A DNA stretch of 64,000 bases from Brucella pseudogrignonensis (GTDB lineage Bacteria > Pseudomonadota > Alphaproteobacteria > Rhizobiales > Rhizobiaceae): NCBI RefSeq assembly GCF_002252525.1, contig NZ_NNRM01000039.1, forward strand, positions 1-64,000, given 5' to 3'. The notes below the pieces were generated by a model. The model was not told the DNA's origin and did no database searches. It saw nothing but the letters and a program-made list of their open reading frames with translations. The position numbers and the translations under genes were made by a program. Of this stretch, positions 53,398 through 63,150 are shown in pieces (the first letter of the stretch is position 1; every line of letters begins with the position of its first letter).

Positions 53398-53448
53398 AAC
53401 CGGTTTTGCGCCTGAAACTCGTTGCGACAATGTGAGATCGATCTCACA
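53398..53448. promoter_or_regulatory. Candidate operators of the frl-type operon
   Basis: Between lacI and the deglycase gene lie two palindromes: AACCGGTT at 53398-53405, which is the core of many LacI/GalR-family operators, and an 18-bp perfect palindrome TGTGAGATCGATCTCACA at 53431-53448. They are 45 and 78 bases upstream of the deglycase start. The first fits the local LacI protein; the second may bind another regulator. Confidence 0.6.
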
Positions 53449-53530
53449 ACTATTTAGCGCACAGGAATTTTCTGATGGCAAGTAGGCTTTAGGATTTTTT
53501 TTTGCAGGCAAAACTGCACGTCTCGTCGCT

Positions 53531-54544
53531 TCAACGACCGCGAACAGAACCTCGGACTATCAGCTTGGTTTCAAAGCTGATTTTCTCTGGGGGGCGTTTC
53601 TTTCCTGCTATTTTCTCAAGCAAAAGTCGGCCCGCAGCGCGGCCTATTTCCGACACTGGTTGAGCAACGACAGTGATCTGTGGATCGGTAAAAGTTGCCA
53701 GATTGAAATCATCAAAACCGATCAGGGACACATCGTGGGGAATCGATATTCCCATCGAGCGGAATGCTAACAGCGCCCCCTGCGTCATCAAGCTATCGAC
53801 AGTAAAAAGAGCCGTTGGCGGCCTTTTTTGACTGAAAAGGCGGATGGTTGCATCCACAGCATGCTCAACCGTCGACTGCGCGACACAGATCAATTTTTCA
53901 TTGGGTTCGATATCATGGGCGAGCAACGCAGTCCTGTAACCATTCAAACGCTCGCGTGAGGTAAATATGCGCGCATCGTCCTGCAAAAGCGCAATGTCTC
54001 GATGCCCCATTTCGATCAGATATTCGATGGCCTTGCGCGCACCACCTTCATTGTCGACAACAACACTGTCGCACTCAATTCCCTGCGCTGCGCGGTCAAT
54101 CAAAACCAGCGGTACATGTTCATCGATCAGACGTTGCAGATGCGAACTGTCTTCGGCTGATGTCGGCGCTATGATGAAGCCGCGAATGCTTAAAGACTGC
54201 AAACTGGCGAGCAGTGATTTCTCCTGATCCAGCTGTTCTTCACTGCTCGCAATGATGAGATTATGTCCTTCTTCTCGCGCCAGCACTTCGACATCATGGG
54301 CAATCTTTGCAAAGAACGGATTTTGTATATCGCCAAGAACGCAGCCAATAATTGGCAACTGCCCGTTGCGCAGAGCCTGAGCAAGTCGGTTGCCTCGATA
54401 TCCAAGTTTCTCCGCAGCAGCGTGAACTTTCTGCGCGGTTTCATCACCAACATAGCCGTAACTGTTGAGTGCACGGGCAGCAGTGGCACGCGACACATTC
54501 GCTAGTGCCGCCACATCTTTAAGGGTCGCCGATTTCAGAGCCAT
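53531..54544 (-). CDS. LacI-family transcriptional regulator
   Basis: A 337-residue LacI/GalR regulator. The N-terminal domain is ATLKDVAALANVSRATAARA then LNSYGYVGDETAQKVHAAAE, with RLAQALRNGQLPIIGCVLGD as hinge and first sugar-fold strand. The periplasmic-binding-like core has NPFFAKIAHDVEVLAREEGH and DVSLIGFDDFNLATFTDPQI. It heads the operon in the same direction as the catabolic genes and should repress it until an Amadori compound or its phosphate binds. Confidence 0.9.
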   Translation of the reverse strand: MALKSATLKDVAALANVSRATAARALNSYGYVGDETAQKVHAAAEKLGYRGNRLAQALRNGQLPIIGCVLGDIQNPFFAKIAHDVEVLAREEGHNLIIASSEEQLDQEKSLLASLQSLSIRGFIIAPTSAEDSSHLQRLIDEHVPLVLIDRAAQGIECDSVVVDNEGGARKAIEYLIEMGHRDIALLQDDARIFTSRERLNGYRTALLAHDIEPNEKLICVAQSTVEHAVDATIRLFSQKRPPTALFTVDSLMTQGALLAFRSMGISIPHDVSLIGFDDFNLATFTDPQITVVAQPVSEIGRAAGRLLLEKIAGKKRPPEKISFETKLIVRGSVRGR

Positions 54545-54949
54545 ATCATATTCACAACTGATGAACCTTGACAGTTGTTAGCATCGGAGATCGTGCAATA
54601 GTAGTAGGGTTTATCAATTGGTTCCCGGAATGAGCGATCGAGAACGCATTTGGCCTGATCGATTGAGACGACAAAGCGCTGGATCGCTGCAATCTGTCGC
54701 TACGCATCTGATCATTTTGGATCAGATCGCGCCCACGGTCACGTGCGTCCGAGCAGCGCCCCGTTCTGGCCTGAGCCCCAATTCGTCCCTCATGGAAGGA
54801 GCGAGCGATAGGTTCGTCGGCACAACTCTCCCTTCGCTTCAACTTACGATTACAGATTTGCACAGAGTGGCTCAGTCTGTCAGTGTTTTACGCTCCAGTG
54901 GCAGGGGGCGACGCCATCCCAAAAGGCAGCTCAGAGGGTCATTCCCTCG
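54545..54949. other. 405-bp gap upstream of lacI
   Basis: Open frames on both strands exist but none has a ribosome site with family motifs. It must contain the lacI promoter. I see no tRNA, repeat or terminator. Confidence 0.3.
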
Positions 54950-56002
54950 TCAATCACGGCGGACAGCCCCTTCGGAGATCGATTTCGCAGTCGTAATCGT
55001 CTCAATCCAAGCACCGTGTGGGTCGGTCCATGCCGTCGGTTGATTATTCACCGACAGCAAGAAGGCACCTGGCGAGGGGGCGTCAGCTGAGGAAAAGCCA
55101 AAATGCGGCATAACGCCCGGTGCCTCATTGCAGATCCATATATCTGATAGCGCGGAAACCTGGTCGGCAAATCCCATCCGGTCGCCGTTGTTTGAAACGT
55201 AGGCGAGAACGGCGGTATGGAAGACTACCAGCGTGGCATCCTGCGGAGCTTGAAGGCAAAGGGCTGCGAATTCAGGTCCCAGCAGATCACCCTTTACGAT
55301 CGTCGGCCGCTCCGCTGCCACAATACCGAGTGCCAGACGAAGCCGGTGACGGCGCTCTACCTGTTCGGGCCAAATAAGTGTTTCGAGCCAAGCAGCCTCG
55401 TCTTTATCGCCAGCGTCAAGCGGATTCAGATCGAGCCCGGCCCGCCAAACGATCTGCGGCAGCGTTTCAGGAAGTTGAATATTTGCGGCAGCCTTGCATG
55501 GGAACACGGGATACGAATTGTCTTCCCCCCAGGGCCGAAGGCTCCGTGAGGGATATTCATATCCGTAGCGATCCGGAAAGAGGCAAAGTCCAGCAGACGC
55601 GCCAACCTCCAAAAGCGCCAGAGGCTGCGGTAGCTTCGCTAAAACCGGCAGAAGCAAAGCGCAGCGTCCCGGTTCGTTGGTCTGCGTCGAGCGCCTGAGA
55701 ATGATCGAGCGAACCGCATCAAAGCGCTTGAGCAAAACGCGCTTGAACTCGCTGTAATTCGACGGAACACCGAAGAGGTGTCGATAAACGGCAAGAAGTA
55801 GGTTGGGCTGCTGCTTTGGTTGAGGCAAGGCCGAGATCAGGCCAAGGACCTCTGCGTCTTCCGATATGCTCATGGCGAGGTGCTCGTATAGCGGAGAACG
55901 CCCGCAAGCCTCACGAACTGCAAAGCGATGGTAGCGGGAGGCTAATTCATTCCGTTCCGCGTCAACAGTCACACTAAACGCCTTCCTGCCACTGATTGCC
56001 AA
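54950..56002 (-). CDS. DUF2332 protein
   Basis: A 350-residue protein of the DUF2332 family. Typical segments are RYHRFAVREACGRSPLYEHL at the start, LLEVGASAGLCLFPDRYGYE (a GASAG motif near residue 136 resembling a methyltransferase-like glycine loop) and VVFHTAVLAYVSNNGDRMGF. The function of the family is unknown. It stands alone, with gaps on both sides, so context does not help. The length is normal for the family and no disruption is visible. Confidence 0.82.
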   Translation of the reverse strand: MAISGRKAFSVTVDAERNELASRYHRFAVREACGRSPLYEHLAMSISEDAEVLGLISALPQPKQQPNLLLAVYRHLFGVPSNYSEFKRVLLKRFDAVRSIILRRSTQTNEPGRCALLLPVLAKLPQPLALLEVGASAGLCLFPDRYGYEYPSRSLRPWGEDNSYPVFPCKAAANIQLPETLPQIVWRAGLDLNPLDAGDKDEAAWLETLIWPEQVERRHRLRLALGIVAAERPTIVKGDLLGPEFAALCLQAPQDATLVVFHTAVLAYVSNNGDRMGFADQVSALSDIWICNEAPGVMPHFGFSSADAPSPGAFLLSVNNQPTAWTDPHGAWIETITTAKSISEGAVRRD

Positions 56003-56808
56003 GGGCCAGCCTACACCACCCGATTATAAAATCTGAATCGCCCTCTATCCACCCTTTAACCGGCGGTGCCAAATGACGGCGCTTTCAGTCATACTGAACG
56101 CAACTGCCTGGAATCATTGCCAGGCTAGAAAACAAGACCTGGACTGAACAGGCTCAAGTCCTTCGCGTTTTACATGCGCCGATCGTTTCATGTTCACCTT
56201 CCCCGCTCTTTTGCGCGTAATGAGATGAAATAGATACCACCGATGCTCACCGTCATGACGCCAACGCGAAACTGTGTTGAAAGGGCATGCTGGACTGTGT
56301 AATCAGCGGCTGCGAGCAGGCTACTCGCGATGAGGGCTAAAGCAATCAATGCTCATCTGCCCAACGCTTTAAACGGCGTTCCTTGTCATCGACCATCAGC
56401 CTTCGCAATCTGAAGGAAATGATTGCGGACTTGGCGTTGACCTTGATCATTCAGTCCATTGTTGGGCCATCTGCTTTAGTCCAAAACTGCTTGAAAGTTT
56501 CCCTTGGAGGAAACAGGGCAGCCCGCTCGAAGCCTTCATCAAACAACTTCACGATGCCGTGTTCGGCGTCAGCCAATCAACGATCTCGCGATACGATTCC
56601 GGCCTGATCAGCCAGCTCGGCAGAGCAAAGAATCCTAGGTTCTGGAAAATCCAGCCGAACGCAGGGCTAAACTTAGAATTTACTTGGCTGAATGCCGCGA
56701 GCGCAGGCGTAAGAGGAAAAAAGCAGAAGCCGCGGCTTCACAAGCGGGCTCCCACAGCGAGGGCGGATACCAATCCGCCAGCGCCCGAACGTAACCGCGG
56801 CGACACCG
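56003..56808. other. 806-bp region without a supported gene
   Basis: Two plus-strand open frames (56383-56607 and 56559-56831) can be read, the second containing FGVSQSTISRYDSGLISQLG, which resembles a helix-turn-helix segment. Extending that frame upstream gives KQGSPLEAFIKQLHDAV without a start codon. The second runs into the 3' end of the ABC ATPase gene. I read this as a decayed regulator or mobile gene. A small stem (GCCTGG/CCAGGC) lies at about 56108-56127. Confidence 0.35.
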
Positions 56809-57573
56809 TCATTGCGACAGATAGTTTTTGAGGAAACTGCGTGTGCGCTCCTGCTGCGGATTGCGCAACAATGCACTGGGAGCCCCTTCTTCAACCACCA
56901 CTCCACCATCCATGAACAGGATCCGATCGGCCACCTCGCCTGCAAACCGCATCTCGTGGGTGACGATCAACATGGTCATATGTTCCGCCGCCAGCTGTTT
57001 CATCACCAGATTGACCTCATCGACCAGTTCCGGATCAAGCGCCGATGTCGCTTCATCGAACAACATCACCTTGGGCTGCATCGCAAGCGCTCTGGCAATC
57101 GCCACACGCTGCTTCTGGCCGCCGGAAAGACGCGACGGATAGACATCCGCCTTGCTTGCGAGGCCGACTTTCTCCAACAATTCCAGTGCCAGCGCACGCG
57201 CCTCCGCCTTGCGCATGTTTTTCAGCCTGATCGGACCGAGCGTAATATTGTCCATCACAGTGAGATGCGGAAACAGGTTGAAGTGCTGAAACACCATTCC
57301 CATCTGCTGGCGCACCGCATTGATGTGCTTTTCAAAAGCCTGCCCCTTGAGGGGCTGGTTGACCTGCGTACCGTCGAGCCAGACCTCCCCGCCATTCAGC
57401 GTCTCAAGGTGATTGATCGATCGCAACAAGGTGCTTTTGCCGGAGCCACTCGGACCGATGATCGCAATAATCTGGCCACGCGTCACCGACAGATCGATCC
57501 CTTTGAGGACTTCAAGCGCGCCATAGGCTTTGCGCGCAGCCTTGACTTCAACCATTGCTAAGGATGCGCTCAT
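56809..57573 (-). CDS. Polar amino acid ABC transporter ATP-binding protein (GlnQ type)
   Basis: A 254-residue ATPase. Walker A is [36 protein letters not shown] is the typical GlnQ Q-loop region, the signature is LSGGQKQRVAIARALA and Walker B VMLFDEATSALDPELVDEV. ATG overlaps the stop of the permease (ATGA). It is the last gene of a four-gene transporter whose binding-protein promoter carries the same operators as the big fusion gene. Confidence 0.92.
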   Translation of the reverse strand: MSASLAMVEVKAARKAYGALEVLKGIDLSVTRGQIIAIIGPSGSGKSTLLRSINHLETLNGGEVWLDGTQVNQPLKGQAFEKHINAVRQQMGMVFQHFNLFPHLTVMDNITLGPIRLKNMRKAEARALALELLEKVGLASKADVYPSRLSGGQKQRVAIARALAMQPKVMLFDEATSALDPELVDEVNLVMKQLAAEHMTMLIVTHEMRFAGEVADRILFMDGGVVVEEGAPSALLRNPQQERTRSFLKNYLSQ

Positions 57574-58229
57574 CGCGTCACCTCCACTTTTCTTTCAATA
57601 CGTCGCAGCATCGCCTCCATGACAAGATTGGCGATGTAATAAAGCACAGCCGCAGTCAGATAGAATTCGAACGGACTGTATGTCTCGCTGATCGCGATCT
57701 GCGCACTATGTACCAGTTCGGCAATGCCGATAATGGAAACGAGAGAAGTATCCTTGAGCAGCACGATCATGTTGTTGCCAATGGGGGGGATCGTGTTGCG
57801 GATGGCCTGCGGGATGATCACATAGCGTAACGCCTGACCCCGACTAAGCCCAATGGAGCGCGCGCCTTCGGTCTGTCCCGGGTCGACCGACACAATTCCG
57901 GCACGCAGAACATCAGCATTATAGACGGCGAAATGCAGGCTCAGTCCGATGATGCCTGCAAACAACGCAGGAATATCAATGCCGATCTGCACAAGACCAT
58001 AATAGATCAGATAAAGCTGCAACAGCAGTGGCGTTCCCATGAACAACCACATGAAGAAGCGGACCGGAATTGCGAGCAGTGCGGGCGCATAAAGAACAAT
58101 CAGCGCAAACAGGATGCCAAAGACAAAACTAAGAACACTGGAGGCAATCGCGAGAACCAGGGTCCAGCCAAGTCCGGTGAGAAGGATATCGGCATAGGGG
58201 GCGACAATACTGAAATCAAGTGCTGGCAT
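57570..58229 (-). CDS. Polar amino acid ABC permease (HisQ/M type)
   Basis: A 219-residue permease. It starts MPALDFSIVAPYADILLTGL, followed by GWTLVLAIASSVLSFVFGIL. The coupling loop is DPGQTEGARSIGLSRGQALR, and VIIPQAIRNTIPPIGNNMIV is the family hallmark. Start at 58229 has AGAGG upstream. It pairs with the adjacent permease as a heterodimer. Confidence 0.9.
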   Translation of the reverse strand: MPALDFSIVAPYADILLTGLGWTLVLAIASSVLSFVFGILFALIVLYAPALLAIPVRFFMWLFMGTPLLLQLYLIYYGLVQIGIDIPALFAGIIGLSLHFAVYNADVLRAGIVSVDPGQTEGARSIGLSRGQALRYVIIPQAIRNTIPPIGNNMIVLLKDTSLVSIIGIAELVHSAQIAISETYSPFEFYLTAAVLYYIANLVMEAMLRRIERKVEVTR

Positions 58230-58240
58230 TAAGTTGCCTC

Positions 58241-58888
58241 TCAACGCGGCGCGAAGCGCTTGTCGAGCAGATCAACGATCGTGACGACAACATAAACAAT
58301 GATCATGTAGAGAACCGCCGCAACCGCGAATATCTCCAATGGCTTATAGGTGGAACTGATGAAGCGTTGCGCGGTATAGGTGAGTTCGACCACCGAAATC
58401 GTGGACACCAGTGCCGATCCTTTAACCAAAGCCACTGCATTGACGCCGAGGGGACGGATCATCAGTCGAGCCGCCTGTGGCAGAATGATCAGCCTGAGCG
58501 TCCGGCCGCGGTCAAAACCAATCGATCGGGCCGCTTCTGCTTGCCCCCTGTCAACGCCGGCAATGGCACCACGAATGGATTCCGCCATGTAAGCGCCGAT
58601 ATTCAGTCCAAGCCCAATCACGCCGGCGGCATAGGGTTCAAGCTCCAGCCCGATCTGCGGGCCGCCAAAATACAGCACAAACAACTGCACCAGACAGGGC
58701 GTGCCGCGAAATACGCTGATATAGGCCCCTGATAACAGGCGCAGCAGCGCGCTGTTTGACAGGCGCGCCAGAACAAGAACGGTGGCGATGGCAAAGCCCA
58801 GCGCAAGCGCAAGGACAGAAATCTGCACGGTGACCCACGCAGCCTCCAGAAAGAACGGGAGGACCCGCTGCATCAAAGCAAGATCCAT
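58241..58888 (-). CDS. Polar amino acid ABC permease (HisQ/M type)
   Basis: A 215-residue permease with LPFFLEAAWVTVQISVLALA as first span and the coupling segment DRGQAEAARSIGFDRGRTLR. LIILPQAARLMIRPLGVNAV and GSALVSTISVVELTYTAQRF follow as in HisM-like subunits. Start at 58888 follows GGAG by seven bases. It lies 62 bases after the binding-protein gene. Confidence 0.9.
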   Translation of the reverse strand: MDLALMQRVLPFFLEAAWVTVQISVLALALGFAIATVLVLARLSNSALLRLLSGAYISVFRGTPCLVQLFVLYFGGPQIGLELEPYAAGVIGLGLNIGAYMAESIRGAIAGVDRGQAEAARSIGFDRGRTLRLIILPQAARLMIRPLGVNAVALVKGSALVSTISVVELTYTAQRFISSTYKPLEIFAVAAVLYMIIVYVVVTIVDLLDKRFAPR

Positions 58889-58950
58889 AAGCATACTCCG
58901 AAACGTCAAGGGAACCGGCCCGAACTGCTTCGGGCCGGACTGTAATCCAA

Positions 58951-59736
58951 TCAGCGAATGTCGCTGCCGATCCATTCCATTGAAATTTTTTCGTAGCCGC
59001 CATCAGCCAGCATGGCCTCCAGGGTCTTTTGCATTTCCGCTTTGAGTTCGGGATTGTTCTTGCGGATTGCGATACCGAGCGCCACCCGCCCCCCTTCGAT
59101 GTCAGGCGTATCAAGAATACGGACTTTCTGCCCGGTCTCCTTCACCGCAATCATCACCGGAATGCTGTCCATGACCAGGGCATCCAGCCGACCTGCATCC
59201 AGATCAATGAGCATTTCAGGGAGGCCCTTATAGGTCCGCACGCTCAAATCCCCTTGCGCCTTGGCCCATTTTTCATGGGCGTCACCCATGGTTACGCCAA
59301 CAGTCTTGCCATTGAGATCCTCCAGTTTCTGAATGGAGGAACTCTCCTTGACAACGATCGTGCGTCCGGCATGATAGTAGGGTCCCACAAAATCCACGGC
59401 CTTCTCGCGTTCCGGTGTGATGGTCATGGAAGCTACGACCGCATCATATTTTTTGGCCAGCAGCCCGGCGATGATCCCGTCGAAAGGAGTGGTGACGATG
59501 TTGGCCTTCAGCCCCATCCGCTTGGCGATTTCCGAGCCGATCGATGCATCAAAACCGACCACCTCATTCTTTTCATTGGTGAAGCTGAATGGCGGATACT
59601 GGCCGCTCATTGCAATCCGCATTTCACCGGCGGCCTTGAGCTTTTCCAGCTCGTCCGCCTGGGCGGGGGCACTCGAAAATCCGACCGCGATTGCTAAGGC
59701 GGCGACAGCAAACAGGCTATTGAACTTGGAACGCAT
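58951..59736 (-). CDS. Polar amino acid ABC substrate-binding protein, family 3
   Basis: A 261-residue exported protein with signal peptide MRSKFNSLFAVAALAIAVGF ending near APAQADE. Family-3 motifs are GEMRIAMSGQYPPFSFTNEK, NEVVGFDASIGSEIAKRMGL and MTITPEREKAVDFVGPYY, with the ligand Arg in SMTITPER. GAGGAAA precedes the start. The upstream operators link it to the Lrp gene and the kinase/aminotransferase fusion, so it likely binds an amino acid or amino alcohol consumed by that enzyme. Confidence 0.9.
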   Translation of the reverse strand: MRSKFNSLFAVAALAIAVGFSSAPAQADELEKLKAAGEMRIAMSGQYPPFSFTNEKNEVVGFDASIGSEIAKRMGLKANIVTTPFDGIIAGLLAKKYDAVVASMTITPEREKAVDFVGPYYHAGRTIVVKESSSIQKLEDLNGKTVGVTMGDAHEKWAKAQGDLSVRTYKGLPEMLIDLDAGRLDALVMDSIPVMIAVKETGQKVRILDTPDIEGGRVALGIAIRKNNPELKAEMQKTLEAMLADGGYEKISMEWIGSDIR

Positions 59737-59834
59737 GATTTTGAGTTTCCTCTGGATTTGTCTTTTTGTTTTGGGGTTATGGTTTGTCATTAACCTTCGA
59801 GAATGAGCTTGGCACAGGCTCCGTTTGCAAGCAT

Positions 59835-59890
59835 CCTGCAATATGTCTGCGGGCCCGACACATTGCCGGAATCTACCGGCATATTGTCGG
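59835..59890. promoter_or_regulatory. Operator array A, upstream of the polar amino acid transporter
   Basis: Two 15-bp boxes, CCGACACATTGCCGG (59855-59869) and CCGGCATATTGTCGG (59876-59890), start 21 bp apart; a weaker third box, CCTGCAATATGTCTG, starts at 59835. The two strong boxes and their spacer match the array beside the Lrp gene at 29 of 36 positions. Array A lies about 120 bases upstream of the binding-protein start. Confidence 0.75.
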
Positions 59891-59968
59891 CGCTCCGCAG
59901 AGCCGCAAATTCGCACCGCCCTGGGGGCGGAGGCGGTTCACGCAAAGCTGTGAGCGTCGCTTCAAACA

Positions 59969-60014
59969 CAAAAAAGCCCTCACCGCTCCGGAACAAGCCA
60001 GGCGGTGAGGGCCT
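59969..60014 (-). terminator. Intrinsic terminator of the fusion gene
   Basis: GCCCTCACCGC (59976-59986) and GCGGTGAGGGC (60002-60012) form an 11-bp stem with a 15-base loop; in the minus direction six T residues follow. It separates the fusion gene from the transporter operon downstream, so the two are distinct transcripts. Confidence 0.85.
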
Positions 60015-60038
60015 TTGGTCAGACAACCCTTGCTGCGT

Positions 60039-63000
60039 CTATTTCAGCGCAGATACAAAACTGTCATTTAGCACATCAAGCAGATGGTCAGCATTCTGGC
60101 GGCTGAACACCATCGACGGCCGCATTTTCAGCACGTTGTCATGAGGGCCTTCAGTGCCCATCAGAATACCGCGCTGGCGTGCTCCATCATTGATGCGCCG
60201 CGCTAAATCAGTCGCCGGTGCCTTGGTCTGGCGATCCGTGACCAGTTCAATACCCAGAAACAGACCCTGGCCACGCACATCGCCGATAATTTCGAAACGG
60301 TTTTGCATTTCGCGAAAGCCATCGATCAGATAGTTGCCGACTTCCAGTGCATTTTCACGCAACCCATCACGCTCGATGACATTGAGGACGGCAAGACCCG
60401 CAGCGCAGGACACCGGATTGCCGCCAAATGTATTGAAATACTCCATACCATTGTTGAAACTATCAGCGATCTCCCGCGTGGTCACCACGGCCGACATTGG
60501 ATGACCATTGCCGATCGGCTTGCCCATCGTGACAATATCAGGCACGACATCCTGCAGCTCGAATGCCCACCAGTGACTGCCAACGCGACCGAACCCGACC
60601 TGCACTTCATCAGCGATGCAAACACCGCCCGCAGCACGCACCATTGCATAGACTTCTTTCAGGTAGCCTTCGGGCAGGAACACCTGACCGGCAACGCTTG
60701 GAATGGATTCTGCCATAAAGAAAGAAGGGGCTTTTCCCTGGAGGCGCATGCTATCAATTTTCTCGGCGATATCCTCAGCAAATCTTTTGCCATGCTCCTC
60801 GAAAGCCCAATCTTGCGGAGCGCGATAGCTATCAGGAATCCTGCCTTCATACACATGCTCGGGCCGTCCCTTGCCACCCTTGCGCTTATACTTGTAGGGG
60901 CTAAGATCAATGAGCTCCTGCGTAGTACCATGATAAGCCCAGTCAAGGACGATGGCTTCATTGCGACCGGTATGATTGCGTGCCATCCGCAAAGCCAGAC
61001 TATTCGCCTCACTTCCTGAGCACGCGAAGGATGCGACAGTCAGCCCCTCAGGCAATGTGGCAGTCAGCCGCTCTGCATATTCGACAATGTTGTCATGCAG
61101 GTAACGGGTATTGGTATTCAGCAAGGCCGCCTGACGGGCAATTGCCTCTACCACCTCTGCATGGGCATGTCCGATGTGGCAGACATTGTTGAAGCAATCG
61201 AGATAAGCACGGCCCCGGTCATCGATCAGCCAGGTACCTTCTCCACGCACGAACTTGATCGGCTCGGAATAGGAGATCGAGAGGTTTGGCAACAGTATTT
61301 CTTTGCGCTTTTCGATGATTTCAGCGCGGGTTCTGCCATCTTGAGCAAAGGTTTCTGGCGGAATGCCAGCCAGATCCGCAACATCCGGAAATAAATCAGC
61401 CCAGACGTCAAGATATGCTGCTTCACCAACGCCCAAAATTTCAGTTGCGGTCAGATTCACATCTGTGGTCATCTCAAAATGCAGATGCGGGGTCCATCCG
61501 CCATTCTCATCAATATCACCCATATGGCCAACAAGGTCACCGGGTTGCAGCTTCTGGCCCGGCTTCAGCCTGCCGAGCGCCTCATGCGCCATATGCCCCC
61601 AGAGTGTGACAAATGGCGGGCAGTTTTCAGGGTGATGCTCGAGCTTGACGAGACCACCATACCCAAGCGGCTCATGCTCGATTTCAACACTTAAGACCGT
61701 TGCCGCCAGTGGCGTGTAGAGCGGTGTTCCTGCTGGCATGAACAAATCAACGCCAAGATGATGAATGCGGCGCTGTCCTTCAATGAACCGGGATTGAAAT
61801 GCTTTGTCGGTATAGACCGTGCGTTTCTCACCCCAGGAACCTATTCCGAGCTCAATATCATGTTCCGCACAAAAATCGTCCCACCATTGTGTCGCTTCTG
61901 TTGCGCGTTGCTCCGCCGAGGCCACCGTCATGAAATGCGAAGCATCACCATAGGGAACAATCGCCTTTTTCAACGTCGCCGGCGCAGGGCGAACGATAGG
62001 AGCGAATGTTTTCGCATTACCCGACACCCACTTGCGGATGGCCGCTGCTCCATCGATTGCATCAAAGCCGCATGCCTTGCGCAAAATCGCGGTGGCAAAG
62101 CGCGGGTTCATCGCATCCATTTTTTCCAGAAGACGCCATGCCGGTGCTTCGCTGATCGCAAGATATGGATTGTCATCGGTCTTTTCGCGGCGAGATGCAG
62201 AGAATGTAACACTTGTGACAAGGCGCATGGCAATCAGATCGAAGAGAAGATCAATTTCTTCGGCCTTGAGCGGATAACGCTCATGAAATCCTTCAGCCAG
62301 GGCTGCAGCAGCGCCAATTGGATCTTGCGTATCAAGGGCCGCATAGGCGCAGGCTATTGCGACTTCTGAAATCAACACTGTATGAACAGCATCACCAAAA
62401 TCGATCAGGCCGGCGATTTTTTCATGATTGTCGTTATCGACAAGAACATTCCAATCATTGGCATCATTATGGATAACCTGCGCACGCAAGCCTGCAAGCT
62501 TGGGAGCGACCAAGTTTTCAAAGCGGGTTATGAAGCGCTCAAGCAATGCTTTCTTATCAGCATCGTCAATATAATGCAGACGGTCGCGCGCGCGGCCTGC
62601 ATGGCGCAAATCCCAATCGAGATCACGCAATGCACCCACATGGATGAAGCCCTGCAGCGCCTGGTCGAGTTCGCCCAGCGAACGCCCCAGATTGCGCATC
62701 AGTTCGAACGTTCTGTTGACTTCGGCCAGCGGGGTTCCCGGCAACCAGCCCACAAGACGTAGAGCATGTTTTTCGCCACTTTTGCCGGTTGTCGAGGCCA
62801 GCACATTTCCTGAAACACTTGGCTTTAAATGAGGAACGGCGAGACGGGATTGCGCTGCAGAAAGATGATGAAGCAGCGCCGTCTGGAACTCGCTTTCCAG
62901 CTTTGGTTCACTGGCATTGACGATTTTCAGTATCCAGTCAGCATCCGTGCCGGTTTTGAGACGAAAATTACAATCACGCTCGCTGTCGAGTTGAGAGGCC

Positions 63001-63086
63001 GTTGCATCAACGCCAAAAACGTCTTTTGCCAGTTGTTCTGCGTCAATCACTGAAAACTGAGGCGCGGGGTGAGAGAGATCAGTCAT
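60039..63086 (-). CDS. Trifunctional fusion: APH-type kinase, M23 peptidase domain, class III aminotransferase/phospholyase
   Basis: A 1015-residue protein with three domains. Residues 1-360: aminoglycoside phosphotransferase-like kinase with [14 protein letters not shown] (catalytic HxD) and GLIDFGDAV. About 410-560: M23 metallopeptidase fold with [15 protein letters not shown] and the HxH in WTPHLHFEM. About 600-1015: PLP class III aminotransferase with [28 protein letters not shown] and Lys about 856 in [12 protein letters not shown]. The two end domains resemble human hydroxylysine kinase and the PHYKPL/ETNPPL phospholyases. The chain could thus phosphorylate an amino alcohol and eliminate phosphate and ammonia. 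The ATG at 63086 is preferred over a TTG at 63092. The peptidase's role is unclear. Confidence 0.87.
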   Translation of the reverse strand: MTDLSHPAPQFSVIDAEQLAKDVFGVDATASQLDSERDCNFRLKTGTDADWILKIVNASEPKLESEFQTALLHHLSAAQSRLAVPHLKPSVSGNVLASTTGKSGEKHALRLVGWLPGTPLAEVNRTFELMRNLGRSLGELDQALQGFIHVGALRDLDWDLRHAGRARDRLHYIDDADKKALLERFITRFENLVAPKLAGLRAQVIHNDANDWNVLVDNDNHEKIAGLIDFGDAVHTVLISEVAIACAYAALDTQDPIGAAAALAEGFHERYPLKAEEIDLLFDLIAMRLVTSVTFSASRREKTDDNPYLAISEAPAWRLLEKMDAMNPRFATAILRKACGFDAIDGAAAIRKWVSGNAKTFAPIVRPAPATLKKAIVPYGDASHFMTVASAEQRATEATQWWDDFCAEHDIELGIGSWGEKRTVYTDKAFQSRFIEGQRRIHHLGVDLFMPAGTPLYTPLAATVLSVEIEHEPLGYGGLVKLEHHPENCPPFVTLWGHMAHEALGRLKPGQKLQPGDLVGHMGDIDENGGWTPHLHFEMTTDVNLTATEILGVGEAAYLDVWADLFPDVADLAGIPPETFAQDGRTRAEIIEKRKEILLPNLSISYSEPIKFVRGEGTWLIDDRGRAYLDCFNNVCHIGHAHAEVVEAIARQAALLNTNTRYLHDNIVEYAERLTATLPEGLTVASFACSGSEANSLALRMARNHTGRNEAIVLDWAYHGTTQELIDLSPYKYKRKGGKGRPEHVYEGRIPDSYRAPQDWAFEEHGKRFAEDIAEKIDSMRLQGKAPSFFMAESIPSVAGQVFLPEGYLKEVYAMVRAAGGVCIADEVQVGFGRVGSHWWAFELQDVVPDIVTMGKPIGNGHPMSAVVTTREIADSFNNGMEYFNTFGGNPVSCAAGLAVLNVIERDGLRENALEVGNYLIDGFREMQNRFEIIGDVRGQGLFLGIELVTDRQTKAPATDLARRINDGARQRGILMGTEGPHDNVLKMRPSMVFSRQNADHLLDVLNDSFVSALK

Positions 63087-63150
63087 AGCCAATATTTTTC
63101 CAGGTTACATTTCTTGTCCGCAGCTTGGCATGCAAAGGATTTTCGGGCAT

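Noticed and set aside
54552-55043. Open frames on both strands upstream of lacI and over the DUF2332 end
   Set aside because: No motif; one is antisense to the DUF2332 gene.
56812-57561. Plus-strand frame of 249 codons
   Set aside because: Antisense of the GlnQ-type ATPase.
60303-61019. Long plus-strand frame of 238 codons
   Set aside because: Antisense of the aminotransferase domain, which has full catalytic motifs.
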